Of a stretch of DNA of 64,000 bases, positions 44,294-55,998 are shown in pieces (the stretch's first letter is position 1; each line of letters starts with the position of its first letter). The notes beneath the pieces were generated by a model. The model saw only the letters and a program-made list of their open reading frames with translations, was not told the DNA's origin and made no database searches. The stretch covers positions 1 to 64,000 of the forward strand of contig CAUEEP010000287.1 of assembly GCA_958450365.1 (NCBI GenBank), in the 5' to 3' direction. The position numbers and the translations under genes were made by a program. This DNA is from Mesorhabditis belari. Taxonomy: Eukaryota > Nematoda > Chromadorea > Rhabditida > Rhabditidae.

Positions 44294-46300
44294 TTACTTT
44301 GTCCTCAATAAATGCCTCCACCATTGATCGTATTTCTCCCGCCATTCTTTCACAATCCATAACACTCCAAAGGGAAATGTGGTGAATGATCTAGAGATTC
44401 ATTGATTGAAAGTCTCAGAATATCTTCATAGTTTTCAGATTTTCGGCAAAGCTTTTAACACTTACAAAGTTAACATCAAATCCACTCCAATCATCATCAC
44501 TTGACCGATTATCGAATCGGATTCAAATGCTGTGAAAGCAATGCCGCCAGTGATTGAACCAAATGTCTCACTTATGATGGTGATGATGAGAAAACGACGG
44601 AGAATCTGAATGGGAGATCTGCTTCTGATATGGAATTTTTCAAGTTTAAGTTGGAAAGTTTTCTTGCCTACTCACCACAAACACTCGCATATTCTCTTTG
44701 ATTTGATATCGAACGGATAAATCATAAGGTCGATGACCGAAACGGGGAGTTAAACTCTCGACTCGTTCATGTTGTTGGACTCGATCCAACCATTTTAACA
44801 CTTTTGAATTATAGGTGAATAAGAAGGCACAAAGCTGAAAAAGAAAGGATTCAGATCTGAAAATTGTCAGACATTTGAATTGGCTGTACTTTAAACGAAA
44901 GTACGAAAAGAAACGAGACTTTCTGGGCAAAACACAATTATACTGTGTTTTCCTATGTTATTGACCAACTCTAAATGGACTTTAGATCTCGTGGACCGTG
45001 AGTTCCTTTCCCAATTTCCTCATTTCCATTCCCTTCCTTTCAAAATGTACTAGAAACTTCTTTTTCCCCATATTTCCCCTCATTTCACTCACCATTCCCG
45101 ACAATAAAATGGCGCCCAATAATGAGATCACGACACCGATCACTGTTCTCAACATATCGTAGGCAATTGCTAAATAAAGCATTACAGATCACTCTTTGTG
45201 ATGACGTAATTCCAAGAACTGGGGTATGTCCTCAGTGTTTCCAATTTGATTAGAGTCAATGATGCAAGTATTTCAAGCTTTGTTAGAGTTTGTGGTTACG
45301 ATTACGATTAGTTTACGATTACATTAGATTACAGTTAGATTATGTTTTGTGCTTTTGTTTCTTACTTTTCTTGAATTTTAACAAACCAATGCAACTGAAG
45401 GTGGAGAGTGTGAGAAAGATGAGAACTGAGCTTAGCATTATTGAAAGAGAGATATAGGTGCGAGGCGACTTTTCATAGTCCCAGAGGTAGATCGTGGCCA
45501 TGAGTCTGAAATTGGTTCAAGGGTCTAAAGAGATCTCTTTGGCAAAAGGTTTCGTTGACATGTTTCGCTCAAAACTGTGAACCACCGCGATATGGGCGAG
45601 AATTACTTGCTCGCAAAAGTAACCGGATGACTTGGTGGATAGTATCGCGCTACTACTCCCTGGTTCGAATCCTCTATGAACTTTTTTATTTTTTAGGACA
45701 CTAAATCAAATCTTTAGGTCCTCTAAAGGTCTATAAACATATCGAAAACCAAAAGCTAAAGCAAACTATTTGACCAACCTTTCCAGAGTGATCAAAGGCA
45801 CAATTGAGGCGAGAAAGAGCAATGTATAACAACGAATTAAACCAATAATAAATATCACTGTATCACAAAAGGTTACAGCTAAAAGAAATGATTAACGATT
45901 TAAAGTAAGAACAAACCATCCCCGAGAACAGCTTGACCTTCATAAAATAAAAGAACGAGTCGGAGAAGTTGATTGAAAAATAAATGAAGTGAGACAAATT
46001 CGAAGATTCGACGCAAATTGATGTGAAATCGACCGGATGTGTGAAGGATTTTGAAGAATGGAACATAGATTATGAAAGAGATAAAAATCGAGAGAGCTTC
46101 AATGATACGAACAACTTCCCAGATACGACAAAGGACAGTGTATTCCTGAAATCATTTCATTACCAAGCCTATCTACACTTCTTTATAAAACTTTAGTTGC
46201 CAAGAAGCTCTTTCTCACTCACCGAAACCATCTCCATATCAACGAAAATTGGCACATAAGCCTGATATGTTGAATTAAACAAATAGAGAAAAATAATCAT
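44294..46300 (-). CDS. Sre-class chemoreceptor
   Basis: Eight minus-strand exons (46223-46300, 45917-46145, 45779-45857, 45387-45505, 45093-45169, 44676-44834, 44466-44605, 44294-44390) sum to 978 bases, 325 residues, with matching phases. The start MIIFLYLFNSTYQAYVPIF is chosen because it follows an upstream stop and fits the short sre N-terminus. Sre hallmarks are the TM3-end ER plus LMATIYLWDYEKSPRTYI (ER-x-x-AT-...-YE-...-R) and the intracellular loop YDLSVRYQIKENMRVF. The C-terminus is FTTFPFGVLWIVKEWREKYD. Such receptors act in chemosensory neurons. A fragment of this gene (exons 4-5) is duplicated at 27545-28240. A tRNA-like repeat lies in the intron at about 45605-45680. Confidence 0.85.
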
Positions 46301-47265
46301 TTTCAGATATAAAGCTATTGAATATCCATTAGTTGATGAAATGAATGATTTCTTGATTCGAAAGTTTCCTCTTTTCCCCTCGTTTTTCTCCAAACACGTG
46401 CTAAATGGGATAACGAATTTTACGAAGGAAATCGATGCGATGAATTGGATTTCATTTTATTTCATTTCGGACCATTTCATACCCAATCTTTTCTTTTTCT
46501 TTTTCTTACTGATCCATTAAACTTTAATCACCTAGTTTTACGGAATAAATGATCAAAAAACAAATGGTCACTGAAGAAATGTTTCATTGGATACGAGAGT
46601 ATGACACTCACTCAAAAATCAGTTTAGCTTTTTTCAATCAAAAAAAGCACAATGAATATTGTGTGATGTTGAACAAGGTGTTTTTTAAAAGGTGACTCCA
46701 GAAAAGCTACAGTACTCTTTAAAAAAGCGGACGATCTCTGATAAGCTTTGTCTAGGACTTCGGTAGCTTTTCCACTTTTTAAAATGCTTTTAATGGAGAG
46801 GATACAAAGCACACAACCGATTAAATTCCAGTATACAGTCAAATATAAAACCTACCGTAAATACTGTAATTGGACCCCATGGGGTACTATTTTTTCCCTC
46901 CACCTCTAGGGTGGGGCACTATTAGACGGGTGGGGTCCAATTACAGTATTTACGGTACGAGTACTCACTTTAAACAAAGTTCTAGAGGCTATAAACCATG
47001 AAGAAAATTGGCAGCTAAGTTGTCATGAATGGTAACTTTATGGTTACTTCGAAATATAGCACTTACCGGTCTCACAATCATACGAAAAATGTCCCAGTTT
47101 AGTCTGATTTCGAAAAGAAAAGTATGACGTTCCATGAGTCTCGAAAATTTCCGTGTGACACAAATTATTCTTTGTGCCTTTCTCTTCAACCACAACTTTA
47201 AATGTTCAAAGTTCTTTTCAATTGAATGTTGCATAAAATGTACAACTTTTATTGCCTATAAACAA
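46301..47265. other. Spacer with a pogo-type MITE; possible unassigned exons
   Basis: Apart from the MITE at 46855-46955, two minus-strand open stretches are worth noting. One at 47235-47045 (KNFEHLKLWLKRKAQRI...LNWDIFRMIVRP) ends at a GTAAGTG donor. One at about 46842-46740 (LTVYWNLIGCVLCILSIKSI) is hydrophobic. They may belong to a small gene or to upstream exons of the sre gene, but I could not join them convincingly. Confidence 0.3.
46855..46955. mobile_element. 101-base pogo-type MITE
   Basis: The ends CCGTAAATACTGTAATTGGA are identical to those of the pogo/Tigger-like element at 11908-13223, flanked by TA on both sides. Between the ends are only the CCCCATGGGGTACTATTT and GGTGGGGCACTATTAGA segments seen near the inner ends of the larger element. 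It is a minimal non-autonomous derivative. Confidence 0.92.
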
Positions 47266-49535
47266 TCAATTTTTCGTAGAGTTCTCAACTTTTTGTAGAA
47301 TCAAAGCTGGATGTTGTTTTGATGGATGATTTGTTTTTCTTCCATCAGTCTCATTCAATACAAAACTCAAGGGAATTCCCGATGTGAAAATCGTTTCTTT
47401 ATTTCCATTCTCATTCTCTTCTGTGTAGACGACACCGAGGATTTTGAAGCCTAGAGATAATTTTATTTTTAAGAACTGCAATCTACAAGTAAATTTGGTG
47501 CCTCTTGCCTCTCAAAATCCAGGGTAATCGAACTGTTCCATAAACTCTCCGAGCGTTCCAATAAAGCTCATCAACACCTGAAGCGAAGATTTGATCTTTT
47601 AGGTTGGACTTTTCGGCATTTGTATTTAGACAAACCAATTGGCAATCCAAGTATGACAATTCCTCCCTCTTTCAATAAACATCTCATCTTGGTGATTTCC
47701 CGGAGATCACCCCATGGATCGATTGGATCACCGAATCTGGAATTGGATTGAGATTGGATTGAGTTTGGATTGAGATTGGATTAAGATTGGATTGTTAGAT
47801 CTTCTTCGAATTAAGTCAAACATTAAGTTAATACTTTAAATGAAACTAACCTTCCAAGACCAGCGTGTTGAATCGAAGAAAATGAGGCGATAAAGTCGAA
47901 AGTCTCCGAATAACTGAAAGTTTTTTAGTTAGGCCAATCCATTCCTATCCATTTCAATCCATTCCAATCCATTCCAACCCATTCCTATCCATTCCAATCC
48001 AATCCTATCAATTCCTATCCATTTCAATCCATTCCCAAAAACCCACTTTGCCCATTGATTCGCCAAATCGCGTGGATGAATGTAGGAAAGATTCTGAGAA
48101 GTCTGAAAATTTTGATAGCTAATTATAATCTTGAACTAAACTTTGAAAGCCTTGAAAGCCTATCCGGCGTAATCTTGTGGATCATTTCCTCACCTTTTCC
48201 TCAATCTCCTGTTGCTCCACCGTCAAAACAGAAGTGGCGCCGTGCCTCAAAGCAAAAACTTCGATCTAGAAGTAAAATTTGCATTTAAAAGAGTTAGCGT
48301 ATAAAGTTCATAACACGTTTATGTATAAGAACTGCAATTTAAACTCACCCATGGATTCGTGGCTCCAAAAACGGCGCCACTCTTATTCTGAATGAATGAA
48401 TGGAATCGATCCATCGCCTCGTAGACAATATCTCAAATTTTTAGCTTTTTTAGCTGTTTTATTATATATTCTCTATAAATGAATCTATTTTACCTATTAT
48501 ATTTTATCTATTCCAAGTCTCACCCCCATATCCAACATGATGCGCTCTTTCAATCACTTCATCTCTTGTCATCATCATTTGTGCATCGATATCATCCCAG
48601 AGCATCTTTATCGGCACCGCTTTCTCGTTTACATATCTAGAAATATTCAGTCAAGAAAAACCTTCATAAAGCTTACTCTTGCTTGAGCGGGATTCTTCCA
48701 TAAAGTGTAAACTCAGCTAATTTCTCCCTTGGCGGCTCTACAAGTGGGATCTCTGGAGTCTGTGATTGAGCAATTGTCGTCCAATTGTTCCAGACCTAGT
48801 AAAACTAGTTGCCTTTTAAAACTAGTTGTCTTCTAAAACTGTGCAAAGTTTCCACTCACTTGTTCACATGTCGATCCAACGAGCGTCTCGGTGAACTTCT
48901 CATCGAAATTTGACTCAGGAACATAATATAGATGAGATATTTCTCTCCTCTCCTAGTTTTTCATAACTTTAAACAAATTTTAAAACCTACAAAGTCCTCC
49001 GTTTCTATATAATCGTTTGAAATTCTCTCTTGTGGAATCACTTCCTCGGGCATTGGATAATCGTGTGGAAGAGGGATCCCCTCAATGCTAATAGAAAATC
49101 AAATTTTGCTTTGAACTTTAAGCTCTTACATCTTACGAATTAGATGATTGATCTCCGGATTCTCATATTCATCAGTTGAGAATTTCTCTGGCAACATCTC
49201 TTCATCTGTCATCATGTAATCAGCTGGAAGTGGGAGATCTTCAAGACTATCCGGTGGAGGGGATCTTCCATTTGGACTAAACTTTGGACTAAACCATTTG
49301 GACCATTTGGACTAAACAGATAATTAAACGAACTTCAATCCTTTAAGACTTTTTGGTGGTTTTGTATAGAAGGGACGGGCGATCAAGAACACGGAAAGAA
49401 TCAAACTGAAAGAGTTCTTAAATGGAAAACTCTGCCTACAAGTGTTAATTTTGATTTCACCTTTTCAAATTGAAAATCTTGTACCCACCTGACTGCAGCC
49501 ACAAGAATGACTCGTCTCGTCGGAATCGGTATCAT
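47266..49535 (-). CDS. DUF268 family protein, type II membrane
   Basis: Minus strand, about twelve exons and roughly 430 residues. The ATG at 49535 starts MIPIPTRRVILVAA, joined to LILSVFLIARPFYTKPPK, a single N-terminal signal anchor as in Golgi enzymes. Exons then encode SLEDLPLPADYMMTDEEM, EGIPLPHDYPMPEEVIPQE, VGSTCEQ, VWNNWTTIAQSQTPEIP, VPIKMLWDDIDAQMMMTRDE, DIVYEAMDRFHSFIQNKSG, EVFALRHGATSVLTVEQQ and YIHPRDLANQWAK. The DUF268 core follows: FIASFSSIQHAGLGR, FGDPIDPWGDLREITKMRCL, LKEGGIVILGLPIG and DELYWNARRVYGTVRLPWIL. The LKEGGIVILGLP stretch resembles the post-motif region of class I methyltransferases. The biochemical activity of DUF268 is not known to me. It ends at TGA 47266-47268. 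No breaks seen. Confidence 0.85.
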
Positions 49536-50996
49536 TTGAAGCCTTTCTTTATTGTCGCTTTCCGTATGTACCACGAGAAGTTCTTTCTCCGTTCGATTTC
49601 CCTCTTCTCTTTTCCATAAAGAGAGTGGTGGAGAAGGTAAAAGAAAAGGATTGAGTCTAGGAATTTTCACTTTTTTCGGTTAATCGATCCTCCGAATGTC
49701 CCGAAAGTGTTGTACACTGAAACATTGGATTTCGTGTGGTTTAGATCGAAATTTTCGATCTTCCACATGGAAAACGTCAATGAAATAAGAAAGAAACTTG
49801 AAACTGACCTGGGAGATCCGAAAAGAGATTAAACAATGAAAAAATGAATGGAAACAAGGGATTTGGATTTGCCGTTACTCAAGTATTTTCTTATGTATTG
49901 TGCAAGAAGTTTCGTTTCACTTTCTTGAAAACAAATCAGGCTCTGAATGAGCATAAAGTTCGAGATTTTCCTATAGATTGTATCTTAAAGCAATAGAATG
50001 ACACTCAATGAAATAAAAAAAGCAATAATGACACTCAATGACATAAAAAAAAGTTGAACTTCATTCAATAAACTAAATATTTGAGCAATAAGCAGAAGAA
50101 TAGGGAAAGAATGAGAATAAGAGATACTAGGATGACTAAAGTGTTCATTCCTTGGCTAAACTAATAAAAATCTATTTGAACAGTTAGATATTTTTAGTTT
50201 TTAGCTTTCAGTAGAAGTTTTACATACTCCTTTGGCTCAAACTATCAGCTTTTCTTTCATAAAGAGCCCCTCTCAACTCCCGTCGGCCAGTTACAATGTG
50301 GTCGAGCGGATAACACATCGGTTTCTCGGTCGCACGACCCGGGTTCGATCCCCGATAGGAGCATTTGAGTTGGTCTTTCCGTTCTCCAAGAACCTTGGCC
50401 AAATTAATGTCTCCGAGAGTGAATGTGGTGGTTTCCACGATGGGTATCCTGTATGGTACGCGCATCACTAAGAACACCAGACATTTTCTTTTGCAAAGGT
50501 GAACTGAATGAACTAAAGTTATGGCGAATTTGAAGAAATAGACTTTACTATGAACTTTCTGGGCACATCTCTTGAACTCTCTTGAATCCTCAACTAGTTA
50601 GCTAAATGTTTTTGACTCATCTCTGTTTTCCCAACATTTTCCAAAAAAGCTGTGCTTCTAGAAAATACAGCCAACTTTACTACTTAAATCTAGCAATCAG
50701 AGCCAGGAAATGCTTCTTTTTTAAGAATTTCTTCTTTGCTCTATTACCTGCCTTCCATTGAGCCATTTTGATTCATTTTCTTCAAATCACAATCAACAAC
50801 ACTCCCATCCTCTTGACAGTCTCTCTTTCTCTTTTCCTCTTCAAATTTCCTTTTCTTCTCTCATCTTTTTGACAATCAGATTAGATGTGCTCACTCTTTT
50901 TCGAAGAATCAACAAAAAGGACACTTTTTTCATGCATCAATCACTTTTATATAACTTTTGTTTTTGACTTTTAACTGTTAAACTTTTTAGAATCTT
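49536..50996. other. Intergenic region with a tRNA-like repeat
   Basis: AT-rich. A short direct repeat, ATGACACTCAATGAAATAAA / ATGACACTCAATGACATAAA, lies at 49996-50050. A tRNA-like element lies at about 50290-50365. The open frame at 50758-50967 is Ser-rich low complexity without splice support. No gene is called. Confidence 0.5.
50290..50365 (+). repeat. tRNA-like (SINE-type) element
   Basis: A-box-like TGTGGTCGAGCGGATAAC and B-box GGGTTCGATCCCC are spaced as in a tRNA gene. The expected acceptor stem (bases before TGTGG against TAGGAGC) does not pair, and the T stem has a mismatch. I read it as a pol III-derived repeat and not a functional tRNA. Confidence 0.5.
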
Positions 50997-52856
50997 ATGT
51001 ATGAAACGATTCTCGATCCAGAGAAATTAGCTGCAGATGTTGTGGATACGGGTGAGTGGATAAACTTCTAAATAAGCCAATGAGATAATAGAATCATTTG
51101 AAGTGTAATTGAATGTTTAGTCCGAGCCGGCACACAAGCCCCATTATCAGACTGTGTGAAGACAGCGAGAATCGTTTTTGAGACTCTTCTTCAACATACA
51201 AAGTATTAACAATGAAATTATTTCATCTAAAATCCAATTTCAGTGATGATGTTCTTCGAAAAGTCTCCGGAATTCTAGTCAACTTTCAACCGAATTTGTT
51301 GGAATGCTTTGATGCGAGATTATTGGGAACTTTGAGGGACCGGTTAGATGATTGGTTATCGGAAAAGGCCGAGGTTTGTTTGGGAAAAGGGTTTTGATTT
51401 TAGATTGATTGAAAAGTGATTTAGCTGAGCTATTCGATCTCACAACAAGATGATGCATACATTGATGATCTCAATACTTTCTCGAACGTTGCGGAGAAAA
51501 CGGATCCCCGAATCCCACAAGCGGTGATTGCCGTGAATGATTATGAATTTCTGTATAAACTCAACAATCTTTACATTATGGTGAGTTTTAAAAAGTACTG
51601 ATATTGATTGACATAATTGTGCGAAAATCAGCTGCAAAAACGCGAGACTTGCGACATCTCGCTTAAAAGGCTTCTCTCGCCAGTCGAGCCGGCGTGTGGG
51701 GGTAGCGCAGTGGGTAAGAGGCTCGGATACAAGTTGGGCTGCCTCCTTTGTCCTTGAGTTCGGGTCTTCCCCTGGCAAATCTTTCTTTTTTTTTACCTTT
51801 AACGAAACTAATTAACTTTGTGGGATATAGCAATCCTAATATACTAACTGAAGTAGTGATTATTTTCCAGGATCAAAGTCAAGAAGTGAGATTGGCGTCA
51901 ATTCGTTTATTATCTACTTTGGCCTCATTTCTCCCAACTGTCATTTGTTGTTTGATTGAGACAAAGCTTCCAATGGTTTTAGGTACATTTTTACTGTTTC
52001 CAAAGTAAACCATTGAATGTTTAGCTCCTGCCATCACAAGCTCTAGATACTCGAAAGAAGAGAAATCACTGTGCATCAAATTGTTGGATATGATGGCGAT
52101 GAGTGGACAAGAGTTCCCATTGCATCACTTGAGTAAGGATGTTCAATAAAAAAAAGACTTTTCAACTCAAATTTTTGTGGTGATCCTGTAGATTAAGTAG
52201 AGCGAATCGAATCTCTAATCCAGGCTGTTTCAATGATGTTTTCTTCTCGAAACTCTCAAATCTCCACGATGACAAATCAGCAATCCAACTCTTCGCAAAC
52301 ATTTATGCAAACACTCCACAAGAAGTTAAGGTTAGTAAACAAGTTCTTGTCTAGAGTTTAAAGTATCCAAATTTGTTTTTAAAAGAAACCCTTTCAGGAC
52401 TTTGCCTTAACCACTCTCCGATCAAATAAAAATGCGAATTTTGGGCAACATCTCATCGATTTTGCAAATCTAAAAGGCGGCCTTCCATCAATAACATTGT
52501 TGAAAGAATTATTGTCATCAAGTCCAGAAGAAGTTCGAAATTTTTCAGTATAAAGCATCTTATTAGTCTAGGTAGATGATCTCTTTTATCGAAATGATCT
52601 AACCGTTGCATCAACAGTCGTCAGTCGAGAGTTGTTGAATAGTGAAAAGAGAGAGGTTTCTTTTAGCTTGATAATCAGTGCAATTTAGATTTCAAATTAA
52701 AATCATATTCAGGTCCGTGTAAAGTGTTTGGAATGCATTGGAGCGTTGGCCGATCTCGGTCTCAATGATTATTCAATGAGAGACGCCGTCGAGAATTGTG
52801 ATGTAGTGGGAGAAGAGGAATTGATTGAAGAAATAAAACAAAAGTTGAATCAATAG
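50997..52856 (+). CDS. SPIN90/NCKIPSD-like leucine-rich domain protein
   Basis: Ten exons (50997-51051, 51121-51202, 51244-51373, 51425-51580, 51871-51982, 52025-52132, 52224-52330, 52398-52532, 52572-52655, 52713-52856) give 370 residues in frame. The protein is all-helical with armadillo-like features: FETLLQHTNDDVLRKVSGIL, QEVRLASIRLLSTLASFLP, LCIKLLDMMAMSGQEFPLHH, NANFGQHLIDFANLKGG. Near the end, DDLFYRNDLTVASTVVSREL is reminiscent of the LFYTND...RQL block of the SPIN90 (NCKIPSD/Ldb17) leucine-rich domain, which binds Arp2/3 and actin regulators. The SH3 domain of vertebrate SPIN90 is not seen; upstream exons may exist, and the ATG at 50997 is simply the first in frame. Family assignment is tentative; the exon model is solid. 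A tRNA-like repeat lies in intron 4. Confidence 0.6.
51690..51790 (+). repeat. tRNA-like repeat in an intron
   Basis: GGTAGCGCAGTGGGTAAGAG (A-box-like) and GAGTTCGGGTC (B-box-like) with a T-rich tail (TTTCTTTTTTTT) immediately downstream. Acceptor-stem pairing is poor. It is unrelated in sequence to the tRNA-like repeats at 28262 and 50290. Confidence 0.5.
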
Positions 52857-53438
52857 GGAGATGAGGAAAGTACTGATGAACCTAATAATTAAGTTAATAA
52901 TTGAAATAAATGTCTTAGAATAAATAAATATCTTAGAATTGAGATCTGAATCTTTTTAGATTTGCATAGAAGTTGGTATACTTTTGAGCTTTCTGACAAA
53001 CTGGATTCTTTTTAAAGATAGAAATCATTGTGCCAGAAAGTTGCGATTAAGTGAGCACAGAGTACAAGCTAAACTTTACCTTATCTTCAGCTTTATTTAT
53101 CTTATTGTCTTGTTGTTTCGTTCTTTACTTTTCTTTACTCAAATTGTGATCCTTTTCTAGTTTTCGAGATTCTACCGGTATTTTTATTGACGTTGTTGTG
53201 AAATAAAATAAAAATTGTGCCATTTAAAGAATAAAATTTATTTTCTGATCTAAACGGAAACAAATTTGAAGGATTAGTCCGAGAACTCATCAAGCATTCC
53301 ACAGTAATCGTGGAGAACACTGGAATTTCGCAATAAACCTCTCAATAAACCTCTTGACTTGTTTGACTAACATTAGAATAAGATCTTTGAGTTATTTCAA
53401 GCTGCTGACTCAGTGGATGCAATTCTCATCTCCTTTTC
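52857..53438. other. Convergent 3' spacer
   Basis: Two AATAAATGTCTTAGAAT / AATAAATATCTTAGAAT repeats directly after the stop (52903-52937) supply polyadenylation signals for the upstream gene. The gene on the other side ends at 53439. Nothing else is visible. Confidence 0.6.
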
Positions 53439-55220
53439 TCACCTAATTCCCGCTTTCTCAGCACACGAGCACACATCACCGAGCTCTTTAGCCCAATCGA
53501 TTTTCGATCCACAAACATCAATCGTTTTGTTGACGGCTTTGTCCGTGATATCGAGAGTGCATCTAAATGAATGTAGAATAGAAATCAAAGTTGAGAAACT
53601 AACCCAATTTGTTCATGGCAAAATCCGTCTGAATTCTTTACATTCATGAAACAATTCTTGAAACACATGAAATAAGATTTCGTAGCGGTGGCTAGTTTCT
53701 ATAATTTTTGATTTACAATAAAGCCAATGCGAAATCACATCAGTATCCTTTGATTTAATTGCTCGAAGGATTGTCTGTGCTCGATGATCAACATCTTCTT
53801 CCACTCTGAAAGTTTTCGTGTCCAGAACTTGTACTGATTGTGGGACATTGTACTAACTTTAGTCAAGGGTTATCGGACATTTGATACCCCTATTGACAAT
53901 CTAACTTTAATCCCAAATATCTTGGACTTGGGATGTTCAATTGAAATACTTTTGATACCAATCGACAGAAAGACTTGCATCTAATGATATCAAGAAATAT
54001 TTCAATTAAAAACCCCAACACCAAGAAATTTGAGCTCAAAGTTAGATTGTCAATAGGGGTATCAAATGTTGGATAACCCTTGGCTACTACTAAAGTACTG
54101 ACAAGTTCATTCCTAACTTTCCCATAGATTCTTATTCAAGTCTAATTCTTGCACAAAGAACTCACTTGGAAAGGAAAGTGTTCAAATCAATATTTGGTGC
54201 CTTCTCGGAATTCTTTTTCTCAGAACAGCTAAATTTTGAAAGTTTTGATTCATTTATCAAACTTACGCATCCAAATTTTCTTTCATACAAGGAATCACTT
54301 GATCTAGAAGTTTTTCTTTCTCTAAAAGGCAGCTTTTAAGGAGCTCGGGTTTCTCTAAAAGTTTCAGCTTCGCGAATTCGTTGTAACATGGAGTAAAACA
54401 TTGATTGGCTTGTTTTCGAGCTTTGTCAATGCATTGATCCAATTCCTGTAAAAAAGAAGAGTTAGTGCTTGTCTTGATGACGGTTTAGTACTCTTACCTT
54501 GCATGTGCAAACTCTTATTTTCTCACTCTTTGGCCGAGATTCGTGAAGTGCCTTGACAGCTTCGTCTTTTACCTAAATCATTGAAAATTTCAGACTTTAA
54601 AAGCTTCGTCTTTCACCATTTGACTGAAAATTTAAAGAAAAAGAAAAAATGAATGACAAACCAATGGACAAGATTGTTTTCCTTTACCTTAAGCACCATC
54701 AAAAACTCTTTGTTGTCGCGGGCACAGCTTGTATTCAAACAGTTCACATTCTTTACAAAAATTTAGAAGATTTTTTATAGTAATGTTTACAGGAAAACAT
54801 TCTTTGATATTCTTTGACATTCTTTGACATTTCTTTGTAAATCTGCTTACCGTAAATACTGTAATAGTACCCCACCCTCCTAATAACGGTGCGGAGTGTT
54901 GCCTAGTCTAGCTTTGAACGCATTTTTCTCGACACTGTTTTATGCTACAATGCGCACTTAGTTATCAAAAAATAGCCCTGAATTTCAGCTATTTTTTGAT
55001 ACCAAAGACGCATTTTTTGAATGTACGGGCGCTTTGGAAAAAAGGAAATACTAAAAAACTTTTGCGACTACGCGACTGTACGAGGAGGGTGGGGTACTAT
55101 TACAGTATTTACGGTAGTTAGAAAGAAATGTACCTCTTCTTTAACCGTATCCTCAGCAGCTTCTTTGTTTAGAGCAAAAGCGAGCACGAAAAAGGCACCA
55201 AAATAAATCAGAAATTTCAT
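53439..55220 (-). CDS. Secreted Cys-rich protein, DUF19/CPG4-like
   Basis: The minus-strand start at 55220 gives a textbook signal peptide (MKFLIYFGAFFVLAFA) followed by LNKEAAEDTVKEE. Further exons encode VNCLNTSCARDNKEFLMVLK, then VKDEAVKALHESRPKSEKIR and VCTCK. Next come ELDQCIDKARKQANQCFTPC with YNEFAKL and SCLLEKEKLLDQVIPCMKEN, then FSCSEKKNSEKAPNIDLNTF. VEEDVDHRAQTILRAIKSKD follows, and finally CTLDITDKAVNKTIDVCGSK and ELGDVCSCAEKAGIR. Cys spacing (CxC, C-x(3)-C, C-x(11)-C) and helical content recall nematode secreted DUF19 or CPG4-like proteins, but I cannot decide between them. The exon near 53620-53805 has an unresolved junction. Its introns host a hairpin (53850-54097) and a pogo-type MITE (54850-55114). 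Confidence 0.6.
53850..54097. repeat. Hairpin MITE in an intron
   Basis: The left arm contains AAGGGTTATCGGACATTTGA and TACCCCTATTGACAATCTAA; the right arm is their inverse copy at about 54030-54090. Arms are about 65 bases, almost perfect, separated by about 110 bases. Confidence 0.85.
54850..55114. mobile_element. 265-base pogo-type MITE in intron 1
   Basis: The inverted ends CCGTAAATACTGTAATAGTA and its complement are flanked by TA. The first 16 bases equal those of the elements at 11908 and 46855. The interior (CGGTGCGGAGTGTTGCCTAG and following) is different from the larger element. It lies in the first intron of the Cys-rich secreted gene. Confidence 0.9.
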
Positions 55221-55618
55221 TTTCAGCAGATTTTCAGATTTCTATCAACTCTTGTCCTTTTATACCCAAAAGTTTCAGTTCTTTTGTCAGCAATTTTTCC
55301 ACGAAACCCAGATCAGACAAATAAACAAAACCTTCAAATTCTTTTAGAGAATCTCTTTTTTTACACGTATTTTCCTTGGAAATCATTTGTTTTTCGACCT
55401 TAAATGGCTGATTTGTTGTTGTTTTTCTTCACTGTTTTGTCTGCAAGTTTTTTTCGCTCATTTTACCATTGCCCTATACTTTGAGATCTAGTTTTGTTTA
55501 TGATTTTGAAAGAAATCAACAAGATTTTGAGATTTTGGGATAGTTAAATGAAAAAAGATCTGAAATCTAAGATTTGAAAGAATTTCTATCAATTTTCCAT
55601 TATCTAAGCTGTCATTTC

Positions 55619-55998
55619 GGGGTTGGGGCAAATGCGACCTTTTTTTTGCGCACCTGGACATTTGCACACCTTTTTTTTGCTGGAAAAGGCCTTAGGAAAG
55701 GTCGTAGAGCTTCAAAAATGTTCTCATATAACACGTTAACTGACGCTGACACGTCAAATTTGGGCTAAAAGGCAAAAACTACGCAACTTAACGCTTTTCC
55801 GCAGTTTTTGCCTTTTAGCCCAAATTTGACGTGTCAGCGTGGTTTAATTTGAATTCGAAATTCGGAATCTACGCATACGATTCCGTTATGTGAAAACATT
55901 TTTGAAGCTCTACGACCTTTCCTAAGGCCTTTTCCAACAAAAAAAAAGCTGCGCAAATGTCCAGGTGCGCAAAAAAAGGTCGCATTTGTCCCACCCCC
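55619..55998. mobile_element. 380-base fully palindromic MITE
   Basis: Starting GGGGTTGGGGCAAATGCGAC and ending with its near-complement GTCGCATTTGTCCCACCCCC. Shared inner blocks are AAGGCCTTAGGAAAGGTCGT and GCTAAAAGGCAAAAACT. The two halves are inverted copies meeting near 55800. No coding sequence. Confidence 0.88.

Noticed and set aside
50290..50365. A functional tRNA gene
   Set aside because: The A- and B-box motifs are present, but the acceptor stem does not pair and the T stem is imperfect.
50220..50477. Minus-strand frame of 85 codons with CSYRGSNPGRATEKP
   Set aside because: This is a translation artefact of the tRNA-like repeat; such RGSNPGR peptides are typical of tRNA-derived sequence read as protein.
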